DNA of 64,000 nt from Streptomyces sp. Go-475 (GCF_003330845.1 NZ_CP026121.1:6925501-6989500), one strand, 5' to 3'; positions 1-8,812 are shown, counted from the stretch's first letter. Notes: generated from the letters alone by a model not told the origin. Made by a program: numbers and translations.

Positions 1-473
1 GTGCGGTAGATCGTGAACTGGGGCGCCGAGCTGGTCGGAACGCCGTACATCCTGCCCTGCACCTGCGCGCTCGCCCAGGAGCCGGTGTTGAACTCGTCCT
101 TCTCGCCCTCCACGTACTGCGTGATGTCGGCGAGCGCGCCCTGCGAGACCCAGCTGGTGACGTACTCGGCGGTGTTCTGCACCAGGCAGGGGGCGTTGCC
201 GGCCTTCACCGCGTTGGTCAGCTGCTTCTGCATGGTCAGCTGGTCGGTGACCTTGGTGTACTTCAGCTGGATGTCCTTGTGCGAGGCGTTGAACGCCTTG
301 ACGACCGCCTCCTGGCCGTTGGCCCAGCCCCAGAAGGGGAGGGTGACCGGACCCGCGTTCGCGGCGGCGTCGTCACCCGAGCCGGATCCGCCGCAGGCGG
401 AGAGCAGACCTGTCAGCGCGATACCCGCGACAGCGGCGGAGGCGAACCTTCTCCGGGGGCTGGTGAAGTTCAT
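1..473 (-). CDS. Extracellular sugar-binding lipoprotein of an ABC importer, N-terminal part (truncated by window edge)
   Basis: About 157 residues are visible; the gene runs off the left edge. The start is the ATG at 473-471, preceded by a purine-rich GAAGGA near 484-489. Residues 1-27 form a lipoprotein signal: three arginines at 7-9, a hydrophobic core, and the lipobox LLSAC with the lipidated Cys at 27. The mature part begins with a Gly/Ser-rich linker, then the usual beta-alpha start of a family 1 (MalE-like) carbohydrate-binding protein (LPFWGWANGQEAVVKAFN). It should sit on the outer face of the membrane and hand a saccharide to permeases encoded further left, outside the window. The LacI gene at 857-1945 lies upstream on the same strand and is its obvious regulator. 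The ligand cannot be told from this fragment. Confidence 0.85.
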   Translation of the reverse strand, partial: MNFTSPRRRFASAAVAGIALTGLLSACGGSGSGDDAAANAGPVTLPFWGWANGQEAVVKAFNASHKDIQLKYTKVTDQLTMQKQLTNAVKAGNAPCLVQNTAEYVTSWVSQGALADITQYVEGEKDEFNTGSWASAQVQGRMYGVPTSSAPQFTIYR

Positions 474-856
474 CTGACCATGATCCTTCGGAATAGGGCG
501 TTCTCAGGACGAGAGGACGGCGACGGCTCGGTGGTGCCGGCCAGGAACGGCGGCCGGAAACCGTCGGCTCGCGGTTGCGGGGGGTTCGGCCAAGCGGAAG
601 CAGAAGCTGTAGTAAGCGGTTGCTGGGACGGTAGGCGGGCCGCTCGCCTCTTAGCAAGAGGTGCGCAGCAATTTGTTACGGCGGATTGTCCGTCGGATTG
701 GCGGCGAGGATGCGGCGGACACACGCACGAGCGGCCCCATACGCGCAGGTCAGCGCGGCTTCGGAGACGCCGGCCCGGGGCTCGGCGGGCGCGGCGACGA
801 AACCCCGAACGGGCGGCAAAGACCTCGGAAAACGGTTACGTAACGACGGCTGCCCG
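474..856. other. Promoter-bearing gap between binding protein and LacI gene
   Basis: No gene is supported here; the ORFs in the gap are high-GC shadows. The gap must hold the promoter of the leftward binding-protein gene and carries the candidate operator at 611-624. A perfect 10-base palindrome GTTACGTAAC lies at 835-844, just beyond the LacI stop codon. It is followed by a weak inverted repeat (TAACG near 840, CGTTA near 855) that could be part of a terminator or another operator. Confidence 0.5.
611..624 (-). promoter_or_regulatory. Candidate LacI-family operator upstream of the truncated binding protein
   Basis: On the minus strand the site reads AGCAACCGCTTACT. It resembles the AGCAACCGGTTCCCAT site found twice elsewhere (3749-3764 and 21907-21922), with one change in the central palindrome. 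It lies about 140 bases upstream of the binding-protein start and downstream of the LacI gene. Binding is inferred only from sequence similarity. Confidence 0.4.
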
Positions 857-1945
857 TTATCCGTGCTGAGCCGGCGGCCGGACCGAGTTGCGGACCACGA
901 CATGGGTGCCCAGCACCAGGTGATCGCCGTCGGCGCTCTTGCGGCGGCCCGCGCCGCCCTCACGCCGGTCGGCCACCGCCCGCAGCGCCACGCGGCCCAT
1001 CTCCTCGTACGGCACGTGCACGGTGGTCAGTTGGGGCGTGAGCTGGGAGGCCAGCGGGATGTCGTCGTAGCCGACGATCGAGACGTCCTCGGGCACCCGC
1101 AGGCCCGCCGCGCGCAGGGCCTGCATGGCACCCGCGGCGACGACGTCCGTCCCGGCGAGCACCGCGGTGAAGTCCGGCGTCTCGTGCAGCGCCGTCTCGA
1201 CGGCCTCGTAGCCGTGCTCGTAGTCGTAGTGACCGTGCCGCACCAGGCCCGGGTCGAACGGCACCCCGTACGCCTCGAACGCCCGCTGGGCGCCCCGCAA
1301 CCTGCCCTGGGCGGTGGTCAGTTCGGCGTGCCCGGGCAGGACGAGGACGCGTCGGTGGCCGGCCGAGAGCAGATGGCTCGCCATCGCGTAGGCGCCGCCC
1401 TCGTTGTCGTAGTCGACGGTCGTCGCCGGGACGTCGCCCTCCAGCGGGGGCCTGCCCACCAGGACCAGATGCGAGCCGGCCGCGTCCAGTGAGCGGGCGA
1501 AGCGGGCCATGCGCAGCTGGTACTCGTCGTAGTCGTAGGCGCCGCCGAGCAGGATCACGGCGGCCACGCCCTGCTGGCGCATGAGGTTGACCAGGGCCAG
1601 CTCCCGCTCCGGGTCGTCGCCGGTGGTGCCGACCAGGGAGAGCCAGCCGCGCAGCGTGGCGGCGCCCTCCACGCCCTTCGCGACGTGCGCGAACGCGGCG
1701 CCGGTGATGTTGTTGATGAGGATCGCCACCGTCGGTGTGCCGCCGCCGGCCAGGGAGCGGGCGTGGGCGTTGGTGACGTAGTCCAGGTCCCGGACCACCT
1801 TCATCACCCGGCGGCGCAGCTCCTCCGACACCGGGTAGTTGCCGGACAGCACCCGCGAGACGCTGGCCACGGAGACGCCCGCGCGCTCCGCGACGTCGCG
1901 GATGGTCGCCCGGCCGGCGTCGTTCGTCGCCTTGCGCTGACTCAC
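857..1945 (-). CDS. LacI-family transcriptional regulator (first of two paralogues)
   Basis: This 362-residue protein has the classic LacI/GalR layout. The N-terminal helix-turn-helix is at about residues 13-60 (TIRDVAERAGVSVASVSRVL), followed by the hinge (about 60-70, HARSLAGG) and a periplasmic-binding-protein-like effector domain to the end. The segment GYDDIPLASQLTPQLTTVHV is the family's conserved late strand/helix and supports sugar binding. The family represses sugar genes until the sugar binds. It lies upstream of the truncated binding protein on the same strand, so that importer is the likely target. It is similar throughout to the LacI protein at 20784-21842 (shared YDNEGGAY, THVPYEE and LGTHVVVR blocks), so the two may have related operators or effectors. 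Confidence 0.93.
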   Translation of the reverse strand: MSQRKATNDAGRATIRDVAERAGVSVASVSRVLSGNYPVSEELRRRVMKVVRDLDYVTNAHARSLAGGGTPTVAILINNITGAAFAHVAKGVEGAATLRGWLSLVGTTGDDPERELALVNLMRQQGVAAVILLGGAYDYDEYQLRMARFARSLDAAGSHLVLVGRPPLEGDVPATTVDYDNEGGAYAMASHLLSAGHRRVLVLPGHAELTTAQGRLRGAQRAFEAYGVPFDPGLVRHGHYDYEHGYEAVETALHETPDFTAVLAGTDVVAAGAMQALRAAGLRVPEDVSIVGYDDIPLASQLTPQLTTVHVPYEEMGRVALRAVADRREGGAGRRKSADGDHLVLGTHVVVRNSVRPPAQHG

Positions 1946-2404
1946 CCTTGCGGCTCCTTCACGGTAGTGGCCCGGCCCGTCGGGGTCCGGTCGGTGGCGG
2001 TCCGGCCGGTGGCAGGCCCCGGTCCGTCGCGGCCGGTGGACCGTCGCCGACGGACCATGGTCCGGTCCTTCGGGTCCGGCCCGTCGCGGTCCGGCCCGTC
2101 GCGGTCCGGTCCATGGCGGTCCGGTCCGTCGCGACCCGGTGCGCGGTCCGGTTCCGCCGCGCGGTCCGGTCCGGTTGTGTGCCGGTCCGCCGCGCCGCCC
2201 GGTCCGGTCGTGCGCCGGTCCGCCGCGGTCCGGGCGTTCCCTGCCCGGTCGCGCCGGCTGCCGGGGCCGCGCCCGTGCCGGTGCGGAAACCGTATCCCAT
2301 CGTCACTCCAGGCCGGAGGGCCTGTGGACAACGGCCGGGGCACCGGCCCGCCGTCGGGGCCGATGAGGCATGCCGCCGGGCCGGACGGCCCGCCCGCCCC
2401 GGGG
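1946..2404. repeat. GC-rich gap with 15-base tandem repeats
   Basis: No gene is supported between the LacI start and the dehydrogenase stop. Positions 2074-2133 hold four tandem 15-base units of the form GTCCGGyCCrTsGCG, and degenerate copies of GGTCCGG continue to about 2260 and back to about 1985. Because 15 is a multiple of three, one minus-strand frame stays open as a DRDGP-type repeat, but it has no ribosome site or family likeness. The tract looks like simple-sequence expansion. It lies upstream of the leftward LacI gene, so it could still affect the spacing of that promoter. Confidence 0.7.
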
Positions 2405-3418
2405 TCACGCCACCCGCGCGAGGTCCGCGTGCCGCACCTCGTGCACCGCCGGCAGGCCCGCCACCAGGCGCTCCAGTTCCTCCACGACGATGCGGCCGAG
2501 CCGCTCCAGTTCGTTGCCGAGGGATCCGGCGATGTGCGGGGTGAGGAACACGTTGGGCAGGTGGTAGAGCGGCGATCCCGCGGGCAGCGGCTCCGGGTCG
2601 GTGACGTCGAGGACCGCGCTCAGCCGGCCGGACACCAGCTCGTCGGTGAGCGCCTCGTGGTCGACCAGCGCGCCGCGGGCGGTGTTGATGAGCACGCCGC
2701 CGTCCCGGAGCAGGGCGAGCCGGTCGCGGTCGAGCATGTGGTGGGTCTCGGGGATGTCGGGGGCGTGCAGGCTCACGATGTCGCTGTGCCGGAGCAGGTC
2801 CTCCAGCGACAGCGACTCGGCGCCGAGGGCGGCGGCCTCGGCGGGGCTGACGTACGGGTCGTGCAGCAGGACGGTGAGGTCGAACGGCCGCAGCAGCTCC
2901 AGCAGTCTGCGGCCCACGCGCGAGGCGCCGATGACGCCGACGCGGCGGCCGAGGTTCCCGGTCGCCGCGGTCTCGGCGGGGCCCGGGTAGGCGTGGGTGC
3001 GGCGGAAGCGCTCGCGGTGGTCGAAGGCGTCCTTGCCGACGAGCAGGATCATCGCGAGCGTGTACTCGGCGACCGGCAGGGCGTTGCCCGTCACCGCGCT
3101 GGAGACGGTGACCCCGCGTTCCCACAGGGCCTCGCCGACCAGGGAGCGGACGGACCCGGCCGCGTGCAGGACGGCGCCGAGCTTCGGGGCCGCCGCGAGG
3201 ACGCCGGCGTCCAGGTGCGGGCAGCCCCAGCCGGTGATCAGCATCTCGGCGGAGGCCAGGGTGGCGGCCGCGGCCGGATCGGCGAAGTCCCGCACCACCA
3301 ACCCGGGGTCGATGTCGGCCGTGCGCCTCAGCCGCTCCATCAGCGGCGGAGGAAAGAGCAGCGGGAGGTGCACCGGGTCCATCGCGAACACGGCCCGCGG
3401 CAGCTGGGGGCTGGGCAT
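2405..3418 (-). CDS. D-isomer-specific 2-hydroxyacid dehydrogenase family protein
   Basis: The protein has 337 residues, the usual length for the family. The N-terminal substrate domain is followed by a Rossmann NAD(P)-binding core with VGVIGASRVGRRLLELL. The catalytic set is visible: Arg in NTARGALVD, Glu in TDPEPLP and His in LTPHIAGS. These enzymes reduce 2-oxoacids to D-2-hydroxyacids or the reverse with NAD(P)H. The start ATG (3418) follows AGGAG with a 5-base gap. It is divergent from the uronate importer operon and carries GAAAG-type palindromes in its promoter, so a role in catabolism of a sugar acid released by that locus is reasonable but unproven. Phosphoglycerate dehydrogenase is unlikely because there is no ACT domain. 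Confidence 0.88.
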   Translation of the reverse strand: MPSPQLPRAVFAMDPVHLPLLFPPPLMERLRRTADIDPGLVVRDFADPAAAATLASAEMLITGWGCPHLDAGVLAAAPKLGAVLHAAGSVRSLVGEALWERGVTVSSAVTGNALPVAEYTLAMILLVGKDAFDHRERFRRTHAYPGPAETAATGNLGRRVGVIGASRVGRRLLELLRPFDLTVLLHDPYVSPAEAAALGAESLSLEDLLRHSDIVSLHAPDIPETHHMLDRDRLALLRDGGVLINTARGALVDHEALTDELVSGRLSAVLDVTDPEPLPAGSPLYHLPNVFLTPHIAGSLGNELERLGRIVVEELERLVAGLPAVHEVRHADLARVA

Positions 3419-3440
3419 GACTCTCCTGGAGCTGTGGACG

Positions 3441-3464
3441 GAAACTGTTTCAGAAAGCGCCTTC
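3441..3464. promoter_or_regulatory. Two adjacent palindromes in the dehydrogenase promoter
   Basis: Positions 3441-3451 read GAAACTGTTTC, a perfect inverted repeat with a single central base. Positions 3453-3464 read GAAAGCGCCTTC, one change from the perfect LacI/cre-like palindrome GAAAGCGCTTTC. They lie 22-46 bases upstream of the dehydrogenase start, where a repressor would block transcription. A similar palindrome is found at 37745-37756 and near 37802. Confidence 0.45.
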
Positions 3465-3748
3465 TACCGTAGATCCGCCGGGAAGCGGCGGTCAATCGCC
3501 AGGGCCGGGGACAACTCCGAACCCGCCGGATCAGCGCAATGACCTCCTGAAGAGCACGTGGTAGCGGGAATAGGCGGGCTGGAGCGGTCGTGCGCGGCAC
3601 CTGCCCCTCGCCAGGCGCTGACGGGCGGAGGGTTGGGTGGAGGGCCTCAACCTGCCCTCCTCCTGGAAATCGATTACTGCGGTTTCGACGGCCTGGAGTC
3701 GGCCGGGCGGGTGTCGCCGCGGGGTGTCACTGCCCGGATGGCCAGTTC

Positions 3749-3764
3749 AGCAACCGGTTCCCAT
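3749..3764 (+). promoter_or_regulatory. Operator identical to the one in front of the second LacI gene
   Basis: AGCAACCGGTTCCCAT at this position is identical over 16 bases to 21907-21922, upstream of the LacI gene at 20784-21842. The core AACCGGTT is a perfect palindrome with a central CG, as in LacI-family operators. It lies about 280 bases upstream of the binding-protein start. A 16-base match with a palindromic core in two promoter regions is unlikely to be chance. Confidence 0.6.
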
Positions 3765-3959
3765 GTCTGTTGCCGAACCTCCTGACTCGCCCCTGGTCGC
3801 AGCCGGTCCGGCCGCCGCCCGATGGCCCGATCACGGCGGCCGAAACCAGGAGTTTTCGGGCTCTTGGGCCATGAAGCCGAGGTTACACAGGTTTTTCGAA
3901 AGTTCGCCGAGGCCCTTGACGGGTCATCCTGACCGGAAGAAGCTCTGCCCCACGCACAA

Positions 3960-3969
3960 CAACCGGTTG
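3960..3969. promoter_or_regulatory. Second AACCGGTT palindrome close to the uronate operon start
   Basis: CAACCGGTTG is a perfect 10-base palindrome 76 bases upstream of the binding-protein ATG. It shares the AACCGGTT core with 3749-3764; the two cores are about 210 bases apart, which would suit looping by a tetrameric LacI-type repressor. Function is inferred. Confidence 0.5.
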
Positions 3970-4044
3970 CCCCGCCGACTTCCGCGGTCGGTAGTACGGC
4001 GCAGAGCCGGTATTTCGAACAGCAGAGCAGGAGGTGGTGCGTTC

Positions 4045-5394
4045 ATGCACCCACGTGCTGGTGCTTCCCTGAGCCGCCGCCGATTCCTCGCCCTCTCGGC
4101 CGCCGGCGCCGCCACGGGCGCGGCGTCGCTGAGTGGCTGCGCGATGCAGGTCTCCAGCGGCGTCAGCGGCGGCGGGGAGACCGTCACGCTGATGGTCAAG
4201 CCAGACGACATCTCCCCGGAGCTGGTCCGGCAGGCCCAGAAGGACATCGGCGTCAAGATCACCACGGTGCGGTACGACATCACCAAGCTGATCGGCATGA
4301 TGACCAACGGCGCCCCGCCCGACCTGGTCCGTGGCGTCGGCGCCACCGACGCGCCCTACTTCGCGGCGCGGGACGTGATGGAGGACCTGGACCCCTACTT
4401 CGCCCGGAGCACCGTCCTCGAGCTCGACGACCTCGACCCGGTCAACGACCTGTGGCGCTACGACGGCCGCACCCAGGGCAAGGGCCCCCGCTACGGCATG
4501 GCCAAGGACTTCTCCCAGGACTCCATGTACTGGTACAACACCGCGCTCTTCGACGGGGCCGGTGTCGACCACCCGCCGGAGACCGAGCCCGTCACCTACG
4601 AGGAGTGGCTGGAGAACGCCAAGCGGCTCACGCGGCGCGAGAGCGGCCAGACGACCGTCTTCGGCGGCAGCTACAACGGCGTGTCCACCCCGAACCTCCT
4701 GGCGAGCCTGACGGCCGCCGCCGGAGGCAGCCTCTTCAACGACGACTTCTCCCGGATCGACTTCACCACCCCCGAGGCCCGCAAGGCCCTGGCCTGGTAC
4801 GTCGAGTACGGCCGGAGCAGGGTCGGCCCGAGCATCGTCCAGCCGGACCCCAACACCTGGGACGGCCCCACCTTCCAGGCGAACCGGATGGCCATGTCCA
4901 ACTCGGGCTACTGGCTCGGCGGCCTGATCAACGCCGACAAGAAGCTGGCGCCGCACGCCCGCCTCGCCCCGGCCCCGGTCTTCGAGGGCGGCCGGCGGGT
5001 CAGCCCCTGCCAGGCGGGCACCGGCCTGTGGATGCCGAAGAAGGCACGGAACAAGGACGCCGCCTGGCGGGTCTTCGAGTGGTTCTTCGGCGAGGGACCG
5101 GCCAGGGCCCGCGCCTCCAGCGGCTGGGGCATCCCCAGCCTGAAGTCGCTGCGCCCGCTGATGCCCGCCCAGGAGGACTACCAGAAGCGGGTGCTGAAGG
5201 TGCAGAACGCCGAGCTGGAGTACTTCTCGGTGATCGCCTACACCCCGTACGCGACGGCGGACTCGCTCTACGCCCTGTTCAACCAGGAGGCCCCGGCCGC
5301 GATGAACGGCCGGATGTCCGTCGACACCCTGGCGGGCCGCCTGAACTCGCTGATGAACGAGCAGCTCAAGCGCGGTAAGGAGCAGGTGGGATGA
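4045..5394 (+). CDS. Tat-type lipoprotein, sugar-binding component of ABC importer
   Basis: The 449-residue product starts at the ATG preceded by GCAGGAGG. Its N-terminus has a twin-arginine signal (LSRRRFLALSAAG) ending in the lipobox SLSGC, so it is probably exported folded and anchored as a lipoprotein. The rest looks like a family 1 extracellular solute-binding protein of normal length: lobe strands with PDLVRGVGATDAPYF, and an aromatic-rich region (QDSMYWYNTALFDGAG) like the saccharide cleft of such proteins. It is the first gene of an operon and its stop overlaps the next start (ATGA). The downstream GH28-like and lyase genes suggest it captures oligosaccharides containing uronic acids; the exact ligand is not visible. 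Confidence 0.9.
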   Translation: MHPRAGASLSRRRFLALSAAGAATGAASLSGCAMQVSSGVSGGGETVTLMVKPDDISPELVRQAQKDIGVKITTVRYDITKLIGMMTNGAPPDLVRGVGATDAPYFAARDVMEDLDPYFARSTVLELDDLDPVNDLWRYDGRTQGKGPRYGMAKDFSQDSMYWYNTALFDGAGVDHPPETEPVTYEEWLENAKRLTRRESGQTTVFGGSYNGVSTPNLLASLTAAAGGSLFNDDFSRIDFTTPEARKALAWYVEYGRSRVGPSIVQPDPNTWDGPTFQANRMAMSNSGYWLGGLINADKKLAPHARLAPAPVFEGGRRVSPCQAGTGLWMPKKARNKDAAWRVFEWFFGEGPARARASSGWGIPSLKSLRPLMPAQEDYQKRVLKVQNAELEYFSVIAYTPYATADSLYALFNQEAPAAMNGRMSVDTLAGRLNSLMNEQLKRGKEQVG

Positions 5395-6386
5395 CGGTCG
5401 ACCAGCTGTCCGCCGCGGGCCGGACCGGCCCGGCCGCGAGCCCCGGACGGGCCACGCCGGAGCGGCGGCCCGGGATCTCCATGACCGGGCGCAGGCATCG
5501 CGCCTTCTACCTGTTCACCTCGCCCTGGATCATCGGTTTCCTGCTGCTGACCGTCGTTCCGATGGCGTACGCGCTGTGGCTGAGCTTCACCACGTACGAC
5601 GGGATCTCCCCGCACTGGAAGTACGTCGGCCTCGGCAACTACAGCGAGCTGTTCGCCGATCCGCGGACCTGGAGATCCCTGGGCCGTACGGGCCTGTTCG
5701 CGCTCACCTCGGTACCGCTGTCGATCGTCGCCGGGCTGGGGCTCGCCGTGCTGGTCAACCGGCCGCTCAAGGCGCGCGGGCTGTTCCGCACCCTGCTCTA
5801 CCTGCCGGCCGTGGTGCCGCCGGTGGGCGTCGGCCTCACCTTCAAGGCGCTCTTCGACCAGAACTCCGGTGCCGCCAACGGCGTCATCACCCTCTTCGGC
5901 TTCGACGCGCTCGGCTGGCTCGCCGACCCCTACGCCCGCTACGTGCTGCTGATGAGCGTGCTGTGGGCCGCCGGAAACGTCATGATCATCTCGCTGGCGG
6001 GGCTCCAGGACGTGCCCCGCGAACTGCACGAGGCCGCCCGGATCGACGGGGCGAGCGCCTGGCGGACCTTCCGCAGCGTCACCGTGCCGCTGCTGTCGCC
6101 GGTGCTGCTGTTCCAGACGGTCACCGGCGTGATCGCGTCCGTGCAGACCATCATGCCGCTGCTGCTCACCCCCGACGGCACCACGGCCGGCGTCACCGCG
6201 CTGCCGCAGTCCAACTACCTCTACATGATGCACGTCTTCTCGCAGTACTTCGCGCTCGGCCGCTACGGCTACGCCTCCGCCCTGCTGTGGGTGCTGTTCG
6301 TGCTGATCCTCATCGCCACCGGGCTCATCTTCAGGTTCACGTCCGGCGTGGTGTTCTACAACGTCGACCCGGAGGCGAAGAAGTGA
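5391..6386 (+). CDS. ABC sugar importer permease, MalF/UgpA type
   Basis: This 331-residue membrane protein has a short polar N-terminal tail (about 35 residues) and six or so hydrophobic segments. The EAA loop (HEAARIDGASAWRTFRSVTVP) contacts the importer ATPase. It starts in an ATGA overlap with the binding-protein gene and its stop overlaps the GTG of the second permease, so the three are co-translated. No ATPase is encoded in the operon, so a shared MsiK-like ATPase from elsewhere is expected. Confidence 0.93.
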   Translation: MTVDQLSAAGRTGPAASPGRATPERRPGISMTGRRHRAFYLFTSPWIIGFLLLTVVPMAYALWLSFTTYDGISPHWKYVGLGNYSELFADPRTWRSLGRTGLFALTSVPLSIVAGLGLAVLVNRPLKARGLFRTLLYLPAVVPPVGVGLTFKALFDQNSGAANGVITLFGFDALGWLADPYARYVLLMSVLWAAGNVMIISLAGLQDVPRELHEAARIDGASAWRTFRSVTVPLLSPVLLFQTVTGVIASVQTIMPLLLTPDGTTAGVTALPQSNYLYMMHVFSQYFALGRYGYASALLWVLFVLILIATGLIFRFTSGVVFYNVDPEAKK

Positions 6387-7246
6387 CCGCGACCAGTCCG
6401 CTCCCCGACTCCGCGCCCCGGGTGCGGATCCGTGTCAACCGCCTGGTCCTCTACACGGTCCTCGTCGTCATCACCGGGCTGTTCCTCGGGCCCTTCGGCT
6501 GGCTGGTCCTCAGCGGCCTGAAGACCCCGGCGGAGCTGGCCGCCTCGCCCGTGCACTGGCTGCCCGCCGACTTCCAGTGGCACAACTTCGCCGACGCCTT
6601 CCACCTGATCGACTTCCTCGGCTACGCCCGCAACTCGCTGATCATCGCGCTCGTCTACGCCACGCTCGTCACCCTCAGCTCGGCCTGGGTCGGCTTCGGC
6701 TTCGCCCGGCTGGACGCGCCCGGCAAGAAGACGCTGTTCGGCATCCTCATCGGCTCGATGATGCTGCCCCAGATGATCACCCTGCTGCCGACCTACCTGA
6801 TCTTCGCCAAGCTCGGCATGGTCGACACGTACTGGCCGTGGGTGCTGTGGGGGCTGGCCGCAGCCCCCTATCTGGTCTTCCTCTTCCGGCAGTTCTTCGC
6901 GGGACTGCCCCGGGAGCTGGAGGAGGCGGCGATCGTCGACGGCTGCGGTTACGGCACGATCTTCTGGCGGATCTTCCTGCCGCAGTCCTGGCCCGTGCTC
7001 TCCGCGAGCTTCGTGATCGCCTTCACCTGGTCCTGGGGCGACTACATCGCCCCGCAGCTGCTGCTGTCGACCGACAAGTCGACGCTGGCCGTCGCCGTCA
7101 TGACCACGTACGTGACGTCGGCCGGCACGCCCGTCGCCAACCTCCAGGCCGCGGCCTCCGTGATGTACGTCGTGCCGATCCTGCTGATCTTCCTGATCGC
7201 CCAGCGCGGTTTCGTCGCCGGAATGTCCACCACCGGTCTGAAGTGA
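6383..7246 (+). CDS. ABC sugar importer permease, MalG/UgpE type
   Basis: The GTG start at 6383 overlaps the previous stop and gives a 287-residue protein. It has six hydrophobic segments and the EAA loop (LEEAAIVDGCGYGTIFWRIF) followed by LPQSWP, typical of the second permease of carbohydrate ABC importers. It pairs with the upstream permease as the translocation heterodimer. The following gene starts 33 bases later with its own AAGGAG, so the degradative genes are probably on the same transcript. Confidence 0.93.
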   Translation: MTATSPLPDSAPRVRIRVNRLVLYTVLVVITGLFLGPFGWLVLSGLKTPAELAASPVHWLPADFQWHNFADAFHLIDFLGYARNSLIIALVYATLVTLSSAWVGFGFARLDAPGKKTLFGILIGSMMLPQMITLLPTYLIFAKLGMVDTYWPWVLWGLAAAPYLVFLFRQFFAGLPRELEEAAIVDGCGYGTIFWRIFLPQSWPVLSASFVIAFTWSWGDYIAPQLLLSTDKSTLAVAVMTTYVTSAGTPVANLQAAASVMYVVPILLIFLIAQRGFVAGMSTTGLK

Positions 7247-7279
7247 CCCCCTTACCGAACCGTCCGCAAGGAGTTACGC

Positions 7280-8812
7280 ATGAACACGCCCATGTCACGC
7301 CGGACCACCCTCCAGGCCGCCGGTGTCATCGCCGCCGCCGGCCTGGCCGGCAGCCTCGCGGGAACCGCGCAGGCCGCCGCGGCGGAGGAGACCGGCACCG
7401 CCGGCGACAGCGTGGTCGTCCACCCGACGCTTCCGAAGGTGCCTGTCAACAACTCCTTCACCGTCAAGGTCCGGCCGGTCGGCGGCACCTGGCAGAAGCT
7501 CGGCGTCTACCTCGCCAAGCTCGCACTGATCGACGCGACCACCGGCAGCAACAGAGCCCAGAACTCCTCCTGGGCCGCCTTCGACTTCTCCGGCACGGTC
7601 GAGGTCGAGGTCACGTACAACACGGGCGGCGGCGAGCAGGTCCGCATCCGCCCCGACTCGTACGGCATCAAGCCCGAGGTGCTCGGCAGCACCGCGCGCT
7701 TCACCCTGGACCGGCCCCGCAACCTCGTCGTCCAGATCGACGACAAGATCTTCGACTGCCTGCACCTGTTCGCGAACCCGATCGAGCGGGACGTGCCCGC
7801 CGAGGGCGACAAGAAGGTCATGTACTTCGGGCCCGGTCTGCACACCACCCCCGACGGGACGCTGAAGGTGCCCAGCGGCACCACCGTCTACCTGGCCCCC
7901 GGCGCCGTCCTCACCTCGCAGGTGATCTTCGAGAACGTGGAGAACTCCCGGCTGACCGGCCGCGGCGTGCTCTACAACTCGCCCGCCGGCGCGATGTTCA
8001 TCCGCAAGTGCGAGAACGTCACGATCGACGGCATCACGATCCTCAACCCCCGGTACGAGAACATCCGGGTCGCCGAGTCCCAGAACCTCACCCTCAAGAA
8101 CGTGCGCGCCTTCAGCCACCAGGGCTGGGGTGACGGCATCCAGCTCTACTGCTCCGAGAACGTCACGGTCGACGGCTGCTTCCTGCGCACCTCCGACGAC
8201 TGCGTCGCCCTCTACACCCACCGCTGGGACTTCTACGGCGACACCCGCAACATCACCGTCAAGAACTGCTCCCTCTGGGCCGACGTCGCCCACCCGATCA
8301 ACATCGGCGTGCACGGCAACTCCGAGAACCCGGAGATGCTGGAGAACCTGCGCTACGAGAACATCGACATCCTCGACCACCGCGAGCCGCAGGTGACCTA
8401 CCAGGGCGCCATCGCCTTCATGGTCGGAGACAGCAACCTCGTCCGGGACGTCAGGTTCGACGACATCCGGGTGGAGGGCTTCCGCTGGGGCCAGCTCATC
8501 CACCTGCGGGTCGAGTACAACCCGAAGTACAACACGTCGGCAGGCCGCGGCATCGAGTCCGTCTACGTCAAGGACCTCAGCTACAACGGCAAGAACGCCG
8601 ACCTGTCGATCATCGCGGGCCTCGACGCGGAGCACGCGATCAAGGACGTCACCTTCGAGAACCTCCGCGTCAACGGCAGGGTGATCGCCGACAGCACGGG
8701 CAAGCCGAAGTGGTATCTGGCCTCGGACGGCGTGCCCATGTTCGTCAACGAGCACGTGACGAACCTCAAGTTCCTCACCACCGCCGAGGCCGCGGCGGCC
8801 GCCGCGTCATGA
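7280..8812 (+). CDS. Exported right-handed beta-helix glycosidase, GH28-like
   Basis: This 510-residue protein has an AAGGAG site and a Tat-like signal (MSRRTTLQAAG, then a hydrophobic run ending AQA). A beta-sandwich region (about 50-170) precedes a right-handed parallel beta-helix (about 180-490) with ladders of N/V/I residues (ENVENSRLTGRG, CENVTIDGI). Positions usually filled by the GH28 catalytic motifs hold GDGIQLY (about 284-290), SDDCVALY (Asp306-Asp307) and NIGVHG (about 341). The first Asp, the Asp pair and a His are kept, but the canonical NTD and GHG signatures are altered. GH28 enzymes hydrolyse galacturonan and related pectins. Family placement is by pattern; the substrate could be another uronate glycan. 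It lies in the importer operon ahead of two lyase-like genes. Confidence 0.75.
   Translation: MNTPMSRRTTLQAAGVIAAAGLAGSLAGTAQAAAAEETGTAGDSVVVHPTLPKVPVNNSFTVKVRPVGGTWQKLGVYLAKLALIDATTGSNRAQNSSWAAFDFSGTVEVEVTYNTGGGEQVRIRPDSYGIKPEVLGSTARFTLDRPRNLVVQIDDKIFDCLHLFANPIERDVPAEGDKKVMYFGPGLHTTPDGTLKVPSGTTVYLAPGAVLTSQVIFENVENSRLTGRGVLYNSPAGAMFIRKCENVTIDGITILNPRYENIRVAESQNLTLKNVRAFSHQGWGDGIQLYCSENVTVDGCFLRTSDDCVALYTHRWDFYGDTRNITVKNCSLWADVAHPINIGVHGNSENPEMLENLRYENIDILDHREPQVTYQGAIAFMVGDSNLVRDVRFDDIRVEGFRWGQLIHLRVEYNPKYNTSAGRGIESVYVKDLSYNGKNADLSIIAGLDAEHAIKDVTFENLRVNGRVIADSTGKPKWYLASDGVPMFVNEHVTNLKFLTTAEAAAAAAS

Larger units (their letters stand above)
3419..4044. other. Divergent control region between dehydrogenase and uronate operon
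   Basis: This 626-base gap carries no convincing gene. In-frame codons upstream of the binding protein run back to about 3637, but no family signal lies in them. It contains several operator-like elements: 3441-3464 near the dehydrogenase, AATCGATT inside GAAATCGATT at 3666-3675, the CCGGTT site at 3749-3764, and CAACCGGTTG at 3960-3969. This density suggests two regulators acting on a divergent promoter pair. Confidence 0.6.

Noticed and set aside
1942..2343. Minus-strand ORF rich in DRDGP-type repeats
   Set aside because: It is made by 15-base simple repeats in a gap, with no ribosome site, domain or likeness to proteins.
3637..4044. N-terminal extension of the binding protein
   Set aside because: The Tat signal and a good ribosome site put the start at 4045; the extension has no family support.
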